64,000 bases of DNA from Methanolobus tindarius DSM 2278 (GCF_000504205.1 NZ_AZAJ01000001.1:1152879-1216878); one strand, 5' to 3'; shown: positions 36,020-45,144, counted from the stretch's first letter. Program-made: numbers and translations. The notes: generated from the letters alone by a model not told the origin.

Positions 36020-36427
36020 ATGGCACTTATTACATGGTCAGACAAATACAGTATTCAGATCAAGGAAATTGATGACCAGCATAAAGTTCTCGTGGGTATG
36101 ATAAACGATCTTCATGACGCAATGAAGAATGCAAAGAGCCGGGAAGTTTCTCTGGAAATAATAAATAAGATGGCGGAGTATACAAAATTCCATTTCTCAA
36201 CCGAAGAAAAATATATGAAACGCTTTGGCTATCTGGATTATGAAGAGCACAAAATGGAACATGAAAAGTTTGTGGACAAAGTGCTTGCTTTCAAGAATGA
36301 TTATGAGAACGAAAAAGCAGGAATCAGTTATGAGATCCTGAACTTCCTCAAAGACTGGCTTGTTGGCCATATACAGGGAACTGACAAGAAATATGCAGCT
36401 CTTTTCATAGAAAAAGGTGTTAAATAA
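36020..36427 (+). CDS. Bacteriohemerythrin
   Basis: A 135-residue oxygen-binding di-iron protein. The hemerythrin ligands can be placed: His in DDQHK near residue 21, HFSTEEKYM (His and Glu near residues 58-62), EEHKMEHEKF near 75 and the final HIQGTDKKY (His and Asp near 117-121). It begins with MALITWSDKYSI, the usual start of bacterial and archaeal members. It may carry oxygen to detoxifying enzymes such as FprA, or sense oxygen. Ribosome binding site is weak (GTGGTGA). Monocistronic, followed by T runs. Confidence 0.93.
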   Translation: MALITWSDKYSIQIKEIDDQHKVLVGMINDLHDAMKNAKSREVSLEIINKMAEYTKFHFSTEEKYMKRFGYLDYEEHKMEHEKFVDKVLAFKNDYENEKAGISYEILNFLKDWLVGHIQGTDKKYAALFIEKGVK

Positions 36428-36468
36428 CCCTTTTTTCAGCTTTTTTTGCTTATCCGTAGTCAAAACAT

Positions 36469-36492
36469 ATTAATTACTTTAACGTAATTAAT
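36469..36492. promoter_or_regulatory. Palindromic operator of the ArsR gene
   Basis: ATTAATTAC-TTTAAC-GTAATTAAT is a perfect 9-bp inverted repeat with a 6-nt spacer, ending 6 nt before the ATG of the ArsR-type gene. It covers the likely transcription start of a leaderless message. The shape is typical of ArsR/SmtB operators, so autoregulation is a good inference. Confidence 0.65.
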
Positions 36493-36498
36493 CAAGAT

Positions 36499-36858
36499 AT
36501 GACTGATCAGGACATAAACATAATTCAGGAACCATACATTCTCCCGGATGCAACTTCAATGGAAGTCCATTCAGTTATGAAAGAGAATGTAGACAACCTA
36601 GTGTCTGTTTTCAAAGTACTGTCAGATCCTGTCAGAATTCGAATTCTTAAAGCGCTTCAGATAACCGAACTTTGTGTATGTGTGCTTGTTGAAGCTACAG
36701 ATTATAAACATTCGGCATTGTCATACCACCTGAAACTCCTGAAGGAAGCAGATCTTGTGGATTCAAGAAGAGACAAGAATTTCCAGATATACTATCTCAC
36801 AGAAACCGGAGATAAATTATTGAGGAGCATTGACTCCTCATTCAAAAAAGGAATATAA
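36499..36858 (+). CDS. ArsR/SmtB family repressor
   Basis: A 119-residue winged-helix repressor. The recognition region contains LSDPVRIRILKAL, then ELCVCVLVEAT, which matches the ELCVCDL thiol metal-binding motif of ArsR-type arsenic/antimony sensors, followed by HSALSYHLKLLKEADLV. The two cysteines make it a candidate thiophilic metal or metalloid sensor. No SD sequence is present, and the palindromic operator overlaps the probable promoter. No resistance gene is adjacent, so the targets lie elsewhere or the gene regulates only itself. Confidence 0.88.
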   Translation: MTDQDINIIQEPYILPDATSMEVHSVMKENVDNLVSVFKVLSDPVRIRILKALQITELCVCVLVEATDYKHSALSYHLKLLKEADLVDSRRDKNFQIYYLTETGDKLLRSIDSSFKKGI

Positions 36859-36882
36859 ATCTTAAATTTCGTACTTTAATTA

Positions 36883-37305
36883 TTATATTTTCTCAGCAGG
36901 AAGTGCTGTATTAAGTTTGACATAATTGACACCTTTTAGTGCCATTGTCCTTTCTGCAACTGCTTTTACTTCCTCGCCTTCACCATCAAGTATTATGACC
37001 TCAAGACAGTTATCGTGGTCAAGATGAATGTGGACGGAAGACTTTATAATATGAGAGTAATCATGCTGTATCTCGGTGAGAGCGCTTGAAAGGCCACGTT
37101 TGGTATGGTCGTAGATCAATGTTATCGTACCGACACGTCTTCCTTTAACGTCACTCATCCATTCATAATGGGTAATGTAATTCCTGATAGAATCTCTGAT
37201 ACCTTCTGAACGGGATGAATAACCTCTCTGTTCAATGATAGAATCAAATTTAGTAAGAAGATTTTCGGGAAGCGATACCCCAATACGCATAAGTTCCTGT
37301 TCCAT
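36883..37305 (-). CDS. nikR: Nickel-responsive regulator NikR
   Basis: A ribbon-helix-helix repressor with a C-terminal ACT-like nickel domain, 140 residues. The N-terminal segment [11 protein letters not shown] is the DNA-binding ribbon. The nickel ligands of E. coli NikR (His76, His87, His89, Cys95) are all found in matching spacing: QHDYSH, then [11 protein letters not shown] chose ATG 37305 because AGGTGAAC precedes it; a GTG three codons earlier lies within that ribosome binding site. A palindrome at 37363-37378, about 60 nt upstream, is a candidate autoregulatory site. The regulator may serve the NicO and 59.3-kb genes in this window. Confidence 0.93.
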   Translation of the reverse strand: MEQELMRIGVSLPENLLTKFDSIIEQRGYSSRSEGIRDSIRNYITHYEWMSDVKGRRVGTITLIYDHTKRGLSSALTEIQHDYSHIIKSSVHIHLDHDNCLEVIILDGEGEEVKAVAERTMALKGVNYVKLNTALPAEKI

Positions 37306-37362
37306 ATAGTTCACCTATAAAATAATCAAATATAATAAACAATGTAGTTATCAATACAGTGC

Positions 37363-37378
37363 TATAATAACATTTAGT
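37363..37378. promoter_or_regulatory. Candidate NikR box upstream of nikR
   Basis: The 16-mer TATAATAACATTTAGT matches the palindrome ACTAATAACAATTAGT (complement of the perfect site at 59246-59261) at 13 of 16 positions by hand count. It lies about 25 nt downstream of a TATA-like CATTTATG (minus strand), at the expected transcription start. Confidence 0.5.
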
Positions 37379-37495
37379 ATGCATTTCTAGTACATAAATG
37401 ATACATTAATTAAGACATAAATAATTATAGGACATGTATATAATAAATAATCAATAACAATAATCATTAACAACACTATGTAAAGGATGATGCAG

Positions 37496-38209
37496 ATGAA
37501 AAAAGAAGAATTATACTCTGGAAAAGCAAAGACCATCTACAAGACCGAAGACCCTGAAAAGCTGATTTCAGTCTTCAGGGACAGCCTTACAGCATTTGAC
37601 GGAAAAAAGAAGAGTGAAGCTGCAAAGAAAGGATATTACAACGCCCAGATATCCAGGAAAATCTTTGAGATGCTTGAGGAAGAAGGAATTCCAACACACT
37701 ACATTGGAATGGAATCCGGCAATGAAATGCTGGTCCGTGCTGTAGAAATAATACTAATTGAAGTAATTCCAAGAAACATTGCAGCAGGTTCCATTACCCG
37801 CAAATACCCAATCGAAGAAGGAACTGTTTTTAAGAAACCTGTACTTGTCATGGATTACAAGAGTGACGAACATGGCGACCCTATGTTAAACGAGGATATT
37901 GCTGTTGCACTGGGGATTGCTACCTACGAAGAGATAGCACAGATAAGAGAAATGGCTCTTAAGATCAATGAAATTCTGAAGACATACCTTGATGAGAAAG
38001 GCTTCCTGCTCCCTGACTTCAAACTTGAGTTCGGCAGAGTGGATGGCAAGATTGTTGTTGCAGATGAGATATCATGTGATACATGTCGCCTCTGGGACAA
38101 GAGCACAGGCCAGTCAATGGACAAGGATATTTTCCGCTTTGACAAGGGAGACCTTTCAAAAGCATACGAAGAAGTAGCAAAGCGTATAGTACCAGAGATA
38201 TTCGAATAA
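37496..38209 (+). CDS. purC: SAICAR synthetase
   Basis: Purine synthesis: joins CAIR with aspartate. The 237-residue protein begins [14 protein letters not shown], has SLTAFDGKK near residue 30, PRNIAAGS near 94 and ending segments [11 protein letters not shown], all typical of PurC. Two ATG codons at 37487 and 37490 lie within or next to the AAAGGAT ribosome binding site, so ATG 37496 is the more likely start. The DTCRLW motif has Cys where many bacteria have DSSRFW. purL is 7 kb away on the same strand but not in the same operon. Confidence 0.93.
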   Translation: MKKEELYSGKAKTIYKTEDPEKLISVFRDSLTAFDGKKKSEAAKKGYYNAQISRKIFEMLEEEGIPTHYIGMESGNEMLVRAVEIILIEVIPRNIAAGSITRKYPIEEGTVFKKPVLVMDYKSDEHGDPMLNEDIAVALGIATYEEIAQIREMALKINEILKTYLDEKGFLLPDFKLEFGRVDGKIVVADEISCDTCRLWDKSTGQSMDKDIFRFDKGDLSKAYEEVAKRIVPEIFE

Positions 38210-38234
38210 AACCATATCGTAATGAGGGGTAATG

Positions 38235-39683
38235 ATGGAAAATTACGATGTGATAGTTGTAGGTGCCGGTATAAGCGGACTGTTATCCGCACTTACCCTA
38301 TCCAAACATGGCAATAAAGTACTGGTTCTTGAAAAAAGCAAATTTGTTGGCGGCAACTGTAACAGCTACATGGTTGATGGTTTCCAGGTAGACACAGGTG
38401 CTCACGCCATTACACATCTTGAAGTTGGGCCTCTTAGAAGGCTTATGGATAATTATTTTGATTACCAGCCTGTCTTTGAGGAATATGGCAATTACTTTGT
38501 GAGAACAAAAGATAATTTCATGAAAGTGCCTTCCAACGTGAAGGAATTTGTCACATTCGATGTTCTTCCGCGTAAAGACAGAATTGTTCTGACACAGGCC
38601 ATTACCAAAGCACTCACTCTTTCTACATTTGGAACTGACCTGTCCAAAGAATCCGTATATGAGTTTATGCCAACTAACCTGACAGCGGATACATATGATT
38701 TCATTGATACTATCTGCCATTTCCTTTCAGGAAAGGATATGAAGCAGACATCTGCCCAGAGAATTCTCACAGGCAGTAGTTTTGTAAGGGACAGTGTCCC
38801 GGAAGAGCAGCTTGAAAGCATAATGAAGCATAATGAAAAGATAAGTCCTGAACCGGTGCCAAAGACATTCCTTCCGCCAAATGTACATACTTCACTGCAG
38901 GCAAAACTGAACAAGGTATCAAATCCTTTTACATCACTTGGAAGACTGGCAAATAACAAAGTGAACTATTCACAGGGTTATCCAAGAAAGGGATTAAAAT
39001 CCATACTTAACGCAGTTTTATTTTCCCTGCCAAATACCGTAGAGATTAAGACTGGTTGTGAAGTTAAGAAGATAATCACTGAAAGAGGGAAAGTTGTTGG
39101 TGTTGAAGCTGATGAAGTGTACAGGGCTGACAAAGTTATCTACACAGGATTTGTCACAGACCTACCAGAAATGATCGAAAGTCTTCCAAATGTTTACATT
39201 CAGGATCTAAAGAGAGTTGCACACACAAAGAGCCTGACCGTGTGGACCGGACTGGATTCCATGATGGATGATTTCAACTACATCGGTTCTGAAATATGGT
39301 TTAAGGATTCGCCATACTGGGCAATGCCAATAAGCAACTACGATACATCCCTGGCACCTAAAGGAAAACAGCTTGTGGGATTCTCATTCATTCTCAACGC
39401 TGATGATAATGAAGAAGCACAGGCCAAAAAGGCGTATGATACTATATACAAGGCAATTCCGAAAATCGAAGATCATATTGAAATGACACATAATCAGATA
39501 ACAATTCCTGAAAAAGCTGCGGTCACAATTAATGGTTATTTTGCAGATGTGAGAACACCTATCAAGGGATTATATGCAGCAGGAACTGATACTGATAAAA
39601 GAAGTATGGGTGTAACCCGTGCAGCTTATTCTGTTGTGGAATTGCTGAAAAAGATGAATGAAGATAACTGTCTTCACAAATAA
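38235..39683 (+). CDS. FAD-dependent oxidoreductase, phytoene-desaturase-like
   Basis: A 482-residue flavoprotein of the CrtI/amine-oxidase type. The dinucleotide loop VVGAGISGLLSAL opens the protein, followed by GGNCNSY and DTGAHA, and a C-terminal GLYAAGTDTDKRSMGVTRAA that binds FAD. Methanosarcinales have several such proteins; substrates are unknown but isoprenoids (polyprenol or lipid saturation) are likely by family. It follows purC after 25 nt with GAGGGGTAATG as ribosome binding site; whether it is co-transcribed with purC is unclear. Confidence 0.8.
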   Translation: MENYDVIVVGAGISGLLSALTLSKHGNKVLVLEKSKFVGGNCNSYMVDGFQVDTGAHAITHLEVGPLRRLMDNYFDYQPVFEEYGNYFVRTKDNFMKVPSNVKEFVTFDVLPRKDRIVLTQAITKALTLSTFGTDLSKESVYEFMPTNLTADTYDFIDTICHFLSGKDMKQTSAQRILTGSSFVRDSVPEEQLESIMKHNEKISPEPVPKTFLPPNVHTSLQAKLNKVSNPFTSLGRLANNKVNYSQGYPRKGLKSILNAVLFSLPNTVEIKTGCEVKKIITERGKVVGVEADEVYRADKVIYTGFVTDLPEMIESLPNVYIQDLKRVAHTKSLTVWTGLDSMMDDFNYIGSEIWFKDSPYWAMPISNYDTSLAPKGKQLVGFSFILNADDNEEAQAKKAYDTIYKAIPKIEDHIEMTHNQITIPEKAAVTINGYFADVRTPIKGLYAAGTDTDKRSMGVTRAAYSVVELLKKMNEDNCLHK

Positions 39684-39707
39684 GGAAAATAATGTATGAG
39701 AAGGTAA

Positions 39708-40400
39708 TTACCTTCTCAGAACCATTGTTCTTAATCTGTCAGCTGCATGTTCTGCCTTGTCTGCAATGTCGCCTATGCCCCTTACAAGACGAGCCAGGTG
39801 ATAGACCCCAAGCGCACCGATAACATCCTCGTTGCGGAATATCTGCTTGATAAGTTCCTTTTCTATGATGTCAACCTGATGCTCCATTTCCTCCACTTGT
39901 GTCACAAGTAGAAGAGTGTCTTCAACATCCCTTTTACTGAAAGATGTCTCCAGAAGTTCACCCAATGTTGCTACAAGATTTTCATAAAGCTCCACAGTTT
40001 CAAGAGTCTTTTTCATGAGATCGCAGAAACCTGCACGTATATCATCCGGAGCCTCAAATTTTCTTACTGTAAGCCAGAATGCAACTTCCTGGGAATCATC
40101 TGATATTGAATCCTGTGGTTTCAGGAAATTAAGCAGGTCATTTGCATGTACAGGAAGCATAATAGAAGAAGATAATTCAGAACGGATAGTCTGTTTAATG
40201 ACATCTGCCTCATGCTCTATTACATCAATTTCTTTGTTCAGGGCTTCGACTTTTTCCATGTCACCATTACAGTAAGCCTGCAAAGATTCGTTGAGCTTTC
40301 TTACACAATCCCCGCCTTTGTTGGCATGCATTACAAGAGGCTTAAACGGTGAACTTGCAAATACATTCAATACGGAACGAATATACTCTTTCTTGATCAT
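39708..40400 (-). CDS. DUF47/PhoU-like protein, partner of PiT transporter
   Basis: A 230-residue all-helical protein with the DUF47 pattern: [14 protein letters not shown] near the start, [13 protein letters not shown] near residue 65 and a closing [24 protein letters not shown] segment that carries the metal-binding E-x3-D type motif of PhoU proteins. Genes of this family sit next to PiT transporters and are thought to control phosphate uptake. The start at ATG 40400 overlaps the pit stop by 4 nt (coupled translation). Confidence 0.88.
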   Translation of the reverse strand: MIKKEYIRSVLNVFASSPFKPLVMHANKGGDCVRKLNESLQAYCNGDMEKVEALNKEIDVIEHEADVIKQTIRSELSSSIMLPVHANDLLNFLKPQDSISDDSQEVAFWLTVRKFEAPDDIRAGFCDLMKKTLETVELYENLVATLGELLETSFSKRDVEDTLLLVTQVEEMEHQVDIIEKELIKQIFRNEDVIGALGVYHLARLVRGIGDIADKAEHAADRLRTMVLRR

Positions 40401-41434
40401 ATTCCAACTCCCAACAGTCCCGCAAATATCAGTGCGCACGTAAGAGCTGCTACAGGTACGGTAACTATCCAGGAAACAACTATCTTTCCGATTACACTTA
40501 AATCAACCGCCGCAAGACCGCCTGCAAGACCTACACCAATTACTGAACCTACAAGGGTATGTGTGGTTGATATTGGTAAAGAACTGTAACTATGAAGAAC
40601 AACTACTGAAGCTGTTGCGAATTCTGCTGAAAAACCACGGGTTGGCGTAAGTTCTGTTATACGTGTACCGATTGTCTCGATTACACGGTATCCCCATGTA
40701 GCCAGTCCGACAACCATTCCAATACCTCCAATTACCATCACCCAGAGAGGAACAGTCATTCCTGCCATTTCAAGAGAATTAAGTCCTGCATATATTGGGC
40801 CTACTGCATTTGCAACATCATTGGAACCATGTGCAAAGGCAATGTAACATGCAGTCATTGTCTGGAGAATGACAAATTTCTTTTCAATATTGTATGGATC
40901 ATCGGTTTTCTGAAGAATGAAATATCTGATAAGAGTGAATATGATATAAGCAATTACAGCACCAAGAAGAGGAGATACAAGCCAGCTTCCAACTATTTTT
41001 GTAAGAACTGCCCAGTTGATTTCACTGTAGCCTATCATTCCATAGTAGCCTGCCATCAGACCAAAACCAAGAACTGCTCCTACTATTGAGTGAGTTGTGG
41101 AGACGGGCAGATTATAGAATGTGGCAAGAGTAATCCAGAAACCTGCAGCAAGAATGGCTGCAAGCATACCTATAGCCACAATATGAGGGTCTATTGCACT
41201 AATGGAATCAATTGGAACGATTCCCTTGGCAATGGTTGAAGTTACCCGCTTTCCAAAAAGTACAGCGCCTCCGAACTCAAAAAGACCTGCGATGATAATT
41301 ACCTGTTTTATAGACAACGCACCGCTGCCTACTGACGTTCCCATGGCATTTGCAAGGTCATTGGCACCAATATTCCATGCCATGTACAGACCTGCTGCAA
41401 CCAGTAACAGTACGAGAGGATCAAAAAGACTCAT
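40397..41434 (-). CDS. PiT family inorganic phosphate transporter
   Basis: A sodium- or proton-coupled phosphate permease. Two copies of the family signature are visible, [19 protein letters not shown] near residue 24 and [13 protein letters not shown] near residue 202, together with PVSTTHS and PISTTHT loops, showing the internal duplication of this family. About ten helices, 345 residues. I chose ATG 41434, behind TGGAG; a TTG two codons earlier is the alternative. The DUF47 gene is downstream in the same operon. No Pho-box can be named with confidence in the AT-rich upstream sequence. Confidence 0.93.
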   Translation of the reverse strand: MSLFDPLVLLLVAAGLYMAWNIGANDLANAMGTSVGSGALSIKQVIIIAGLFEFGGAVLFGKRVTSTIAKGIVPIDSISAIDPHIVAIGMLAAILAAGFWITLATFYNLPVSTTHSIVGAVLGFGLMAGYYGMIGYSEINWAVLTKIVGSWLVSPLLGAVIAYIIFTLIRYFILQKTDDPYNIEKKFVILQTMTACYIAFAHGSNDVANAVGPIYAGLNSLEMAGMTVPLWVMVIGGIGMVVGLATWGYRVIETIGTRITELTPTRGFSAEFATASVVVLHSYSSLPISTTHTLVGSVIGVGLAGGLAAVDLSVIGKIVVSWIVTVPVAALTCALIFAGLLGVGI

Positions 41435-41538
41435 CGACAATATTCTCCACTATATAGATTTTATAGGCCTAACTAAGAACATGGACATAAATGTGCCTAC
41501 TATATACTATATACTGCTATATTGAATATATAGCAATT

Positions 41539-42762
41539 TTAAAAAAAGGAATCCAGAGTTCGCTGGAAACGGACATCCGGCAACATCGCTGCCTGAGCCA
41601 TCCACTTTGATTTATCCGTTTTCAAACGGGTAGAAATATTTGCTATTGCCTGTTCTGCCGAAGCAAACTTTTCAGGCGCTTTGCTGAAAGCTTCTCTCAC
41701 ACCTTCCCTTACAACCCATACTCCCAGCGGAGCCCAATATTCCGGTCGGATCTCCCTTACCATAAAAACTGTGGCCTGTCTACGAACTGATTTTAAATAT
41801 TCAAGGGCACCAAGTCGGGCTGCATAATATCCACCTGCAAGGTTGGAGTATTTTTTCTTTCCTCCAAAACCTTCATGATCTGCTTCTATCCATGTGCTGC
41901 CACCTGACCATACAGTCCGTGGCATCCAGACTTCAATCAGTTCAAAAGAGAACATGCGGGGAATAAGGATTATCTCGAAATGGTTTCCGAAAACTCCGCC
42001 ACTGAAAACAGTTACTTCGCTCAACTGCTGGTAATCCCTTATCTCAGCCAGAAGGTCTTTTCCAACCATATCATCAACCGCAGTTATCGACCAGCGTGTA
42101 GGAACAAGTTTTCTTTCCTGACCTAAAAGACCGATTGACAGAAGTCTCGAAATATGTTCGGCAGGGACACTGCCATCCCATAGTTCGGATATGGCATCCT
42201 TTGCCAGCGCATCATCATCATAGACAAGAGAATCCACTTTTTTGGGCACCTTCGGATTCTCAGTAATATCAAACTTCTTAAGGTCACCTGATGGACCCAT
42301 TGGAGTCAGCACATTGTCAAATTTCAGCTTTGCACTTATCGGTTTATTGAACCATGCTTCAGTATCCACCGGATTTTTTGAGAGCGCAAGTTCCTGGGAT
42401 TTTTCGATAAGAGGATTATCTGGAAGACGGGCCCTTTTAACATTGATTCCGGTGTTTGCTCTTACAAGCTGGGAGCGAGAAGCTATGACATCCTGTATGT
42501 TCATTTTCAGCAATGCTTTAGGATCTTCAAGCTGCATTGCATCGTCTCCGCAAAGTTGCGGAGGTATCATTGGTCCTGCCATCACATTGGGGTAGTTGTA
42601 CCTGCCAACAAAAACAGATGGTGGAGATGCTCCGAATATGGATGTTTCTCCTGATGATTTTGGAACAACTGATTCAATTGATTTAAATTTTTCAAGAATA
42701 GGACAATATGGTCTTCCACAGAGACCTTTGCCCTTACATTTTATGCAAAGATTAGGAGTCAA
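41539..42762 (-). CDS. nreA: NreA-type DNA repair protein with PIP motif
   Basis: A 407-residue archaeal Nre protein. The N terminus has a zinc-finger-like C-x2-C-x5-C-x4-C (CIKCKGKGLCGRPYC), the middle has the family's GRYNYPNVMAGPM and SRSQLVRAN segments, and the C terminus ends QRTLDSFF, a clear PCNA-interacting (PIP) box Q-x2-L-x2-FF. Nre proteins are linked to DNA damage repair in haloarchaea. The start overlaps the end of the upstream HTH gene by 11 nt. Confidence 0.92.
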   Translation of the reverse strand: MTPNLCIKCKGKGLCGRPYCPILEKFKSIESVVPKSSGETSIFGASPPSVFVGRYNYPNVMAGPMIPPQLCGDDAMQLEDPKALLKMNIQDVIASRSQLVRANTGINVKRARLPDNPLIEKSQELALSKNPVDTEAWFNKPISAKLKFDNVLTPMGPSGDLKKFDITENPKVPKKVDSLVYDDDALAKDAISELWDGSVPAEHISRLLSIGLLGQERKLVPTRWSITAVDDMVGKDLLAEIRDYQQLSEVTVFSGGVFGNHFEIILIPRMFSFELIEVWMPRTVWSGGSTWIEADHEGFGGKKKYSNLAGGYYAARLGALEYLKSVRRQATVFMVREIRPEYWAPLGVWVVREGVREAFSKAPEKFASAEQAIANISTRLKTDKSKWMAQAAMLPDVRFQRTLDSFF

Positions 42763-43120
42763 TGACTTCAGCGTCTCCGCAAAGGATACAATATCCGGCG
42801 TCTGGCTCGTTTTTGTTCAGCCAGCCTGAGCGCTGAACGAACTTACAGACATTGCACATACCTGCAACCTGTTCTCTGCTATTCATTCCTTCAATTAGTC
42901 TTGATGCAAATCTCTGTATCTCTTCCTGGGCTTCCCCGGAAAAATCTACCTCAGCACCTCTTTTATCGTTCAAATACTGAGACACTGCAGCCCTCGATAA
43001 TTCAAGAATCTCTGCAACTTCCTGCTGGTTCTTCCCATGCTCCCATATCATACATCTCGCAAGTTCTGCACGGATGGCAGGCAATACACGTTGAACCATG
43101 ATCTCACATGTTGTTTTCAC
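42752..43120 (-). CDS. HTH transcriptional regulator with C-terminal cysteine motif
   Basis: A 122-residue protein. A helix-turn-helix at about residues 30-55 (NQQEVAEILELSRAAVSQYLNDKRG) is followed by a helical linker and two C-x2-C pairs, CNVC near residue 89 and CILC near 111, which may bind zinc or a cluster. This architecture is found in archaeal predicted regulators of the COG2522 type. The gene overlaps nreA by 11 nt, so it may control or serve DNA repair, but that is inference. The start has AAGGTGACTTT upstream. Confidence 0.8.
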   Translation of the reverse strand: MKTTCEIMVQRVLPAIRAELARCMIWEHGKNQQEVAEILELSRAAVSQYLNDKRGAEVDFSGEAQEEIQRFASRLIEGMNSREQVAGMCNVCKFVQRSGWLNKNEPDAGYCILCGDAEVIDS

Positions 43121-43151
43121 AGAAAGTCACCTTTTTTGTTAGTTAGTATGG

Positions 43152-43520
43152 TCATTTACTTTTATGAATATAATCATCAATTGCCATTTTCAAAGCGTCA
43201 AGAGCAAAACCTGAGCACCTATCCTTGCCTTCTGGAAGACCATCGAGATAGTTAATCACATCTTCGTTAGTCAGCGACATGGCTTCATCCACTGTTTTCC
43301 CCTTTGCCAGTTTGGCAACCGCACTTGATGTGGATATAGCTACAACACAACCGAAGGTTTTGAACTTAACGTCTTCCAATATATTGTCTTTAACCTTTAT
43401 GGATATATTTATTATATCCCCATCTATTGTGCTTCCAATCTCACCCACACCATCGGCATCTTCAACAACCCCTACATTTGCAGGGTTACTGAACTCCTCC
43501 ATTACTTTTTTAGAATACAG
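43152..43520 (-). CDS. iscU: IscU/NifU-type Fe-S scaffold, CTG start, altered ligands
   Basis: The scaffold partner of the cysteine desulfurase. Homologues begin MYSEKVM-x-HF-x-NPRNVG; here that sequence (YSKKVMEEF, NPANVG) is preceded by CTG at 43520 behind AAGGAGGAGTGA, while the first ATG (43502) is six codons later and 20 nt from the ribosome binding site. I therefore use CTG, giving 122 residues. The three conserved cysteines of IscU are only partly kept: Cys58 and Cys102 are present, but the first is Asp33 (GSTIDGD instead of GAPACGD) and the usual His before the last Cys is Arg101. It may bind a cluster differently or hold another metal. 28 nt after iscS. Confidence 0.85.
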   Translation of the reverse strand: MYSKKVMEEFSNPANVGVVEDADGVGEIGSTIDGDIINISIKVKDNILEDVKFKTFGCVVAISTSSAVAKLAKGKTVDEAMSLTNEDVINYLDGLPEGKDRCSGFALDALKMAIDDYIHKSK

Positions 43521-43547
43521 AAATCACTCCTCCTTAATAATCAATAG

Positions 43548-44714
43548 TTACCTGTCAGCAAGCGGAGACATTGCCCTTAATTTAGCAATTGTTTCCTGCA
43601 AAGCCCCGACAACATAATCAATATCATCCATGGTATTCTCCCTTCCAAGACTTATCCTCAGGGAACCATGTATAAAATCATCCTCAATTTCAAGTGCACT
43701 AAGCACATGTGAAGCCTTAAGCGATTTTGAAGAACATGCCGAACCCGTGGATACTGCAACTCCCTGCATATCCAGGAGCATAAGCATGGATTCGCCTTCA
43801 GCATATTTAAAACTCATATTCACGTTATTTGGAAGGCGCCTGGAAGGATGACCGTTCAGGCGAACATCAGATATCGAATCGAATACTCTGGAAATAAGTG
43901 AATCACGCATCTGCGTCATGTGTATGGAATCTGCATCCTGACGTTGAGCTGCAAGTTCCATTGCTTTTGCAAATCCCACAATACCGGAAACATTTTCTGT
44001 TCCGGAACGCATTCCCATTTCATGGTTTCCACCAAAAACAATCGGACTGATATTAGTCCCCTTGCGGACATAAAGAACTCCGACTCCTTTTGGACCGTGT
44101 ATCTTATGGGATGAAATTGAGAGCATATCCACACCCAGATCGTCTACATTAACTGGAATTTTTCCAACGCTCTGTACAGCATCAGTGTGGAAATAGATAT
44201 TGTACTTCTTTGCAATTTCGGATATTTTTTCAATAGGCTGGATGGTGCCAACTTCGTTATTGGCATGCATTACCGATACAAGAACAGTGTTTTCCCTGAC
44301 TGATTTTTCAAGTATTTTTACATCAACTACACCATCAGCATCTACAGGAACATATGTGACTTCATGCCCCAGACTTTCAAGAAAAGCACATGTATTGAGT
44401 ACTGCCGGATGCTCGATAACAGAAGTTATAACGTGCTTTTTTCCGGCATTAAATGGGACAACACCCCTTATTGCAAGGTTATCAGACTCGGTTCCTCCTG
44501 ATGTGAATATTATTTCCTCAGGAAGAGCTCCTATGGCATCTGCAACCTGTTTACGTGCTCTTAAAAGAGCTTCCGCAGCCTCGGATCCAAATGAATGAAG
44601 ACTGGAAGCGTTACCAAATAAATCAGTAAAAAAAGGCAACATTGCATCCACAACCAGAGGATCAACCGGAGTGGTTGCACTGTGATCCATATAGATTCTT
44701 TTCATTGTACCCAT
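43548..44714 (-). CDS. iscS: Cysteine desulfurase, NifS/IscS type
   Basis: PLP enzyme that removes sulfur from cysteine for Fe-S and other sulfur-containing products. It has the N-terminal MDHSATTPVDP, GGTESDN, His102, the PLP lysine Lys204 in SSHKIHGPKG, and the mobile-loop cysteine Cys327 in STGSACSSKS. Its 388 residues match group I enzymes. No clear ribosome binding site precedes ATG 44714; the ATG three codons later is an alternative. The scaffold gene follows 28 nt downstream. The unusual scaffold implies that this pair may be a variant ISC system. Confidence 0.93.
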   Translation of the reverse strand: MGTMKRIYMDHSATTPVDPLVVDAMLPFFTDLFGNASSLHSFGSEAAEALLRARKQVADAIGALPEEIIFTSGGTESDNLAIRGVVPFNAGKKHVITSVIEHPAVLNTCAFLESLGHEVTYVPVDADGVVDVKILEKSVRENTVLVSVMHANNEVGTIQPIEKISEIAKKYNIYFHTDAVQSVGKIPVNVDDLGVDMLSISSHKIHGPKGVGVLYVRKGTNISPIVFGGNHEMGMRSGTENVSGIVGFAKAMELAAQRQDADSIHMTQMRDSLISRVFDSISDVRLNGHPSRRLPNNVNMSFKYAEGESMLMLLDMQGVAVSTGSACSSKSLKASHVLSALEIEDDFIHGSLRISLGRENTMDDIDYVVGALQETIAKLRAMSPLADR

Positions 44715-44794
44715 AATAAGAAGAGAAGGCCTTCAATAAATAAATATCCTTCAGCATGTATGCTAAAGAATATAGCCAGCCTAGTGCTGAAAAA

Positions 44795-44816
44795 ATGTGT
44801 GTGTCTGCACACACAT
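44795..44816 (-). terminator. Terminator of the aIF1 gene
   Basis: ATGTGTGTG-TCTG-CACACACAT is a perfect 9-bp hairpin; read on the minus strand it is followed by TTTTTT. It lies 20 nt past the aIF1 stop and upstream of iscS. Confidence 0.65.
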
Positions 44817-44835
44817 GCAAGAATAATAATTAGTC

Positions 44836-45144
44836 TTAGTCTTTAATCTGATCCGGAGAAAATCCTTTTGCAATAAGAACATCTTTCATGCGGGTCAGGT
44901 GATTTCCCTGAAGCTCAACAGAATTTCCTTTTACAGTTCCACCGCATGCAAATTTAGATTTCAGGTAAGTAGATAGTTCGTGAAGATCAATTTCATGGGC
45001 ATCAAAACCCTCTACAACTGTTACTTCTTTACCATATCTTCTTCTGTTTACTTTGACGATTATTCTTTGCTGCTCTTTTGCCACTTCTTCGCAAATGCAA
45101 AGTTCTTTTGGCAATCCGCAGACTGAACACATTTCTGAACTCAT
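44836..45144 (-). CDS. Translation initiation factor aIF1 (SUI1 family)
   Basis: A 102-residue protein with an N-terminal CxxC-CxC zinc-binding stretch ([14 protein letters not shown]), a basic RRRYGK loop that is expected to contact the ribosomal P site, and the SUI1 core ending in [15 protein letters not shown] and IAKGF. aIF1 checks start-codon fidelity on the small subunit. Ribosome binding site GGAGG. It is divergent from the DUF192 gene and followed by a terminator. Its proximity to genes with non-AUG starts in this window is a curiosity, not evidence of a link. Confidence 0.95.
   Translation of the reverse strand: MSSEMCSVCGLPKELCICEEVAKEQQRIIVKVNRRRYGKEVTVVEGFDAHEIDLHELSTYLKSKFACGGTVKGNSVELQGNHLTRMKDVLIAKGFSPDQIKD

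Noticed and set aside
41515-41535. TGCTATAT/ATATAGCA inverted repeat after nreA as a terminator
   Set aside because: The stem is almost pure A/T and would be weak; it could as well be part of the pit promoter, so I did not list it.
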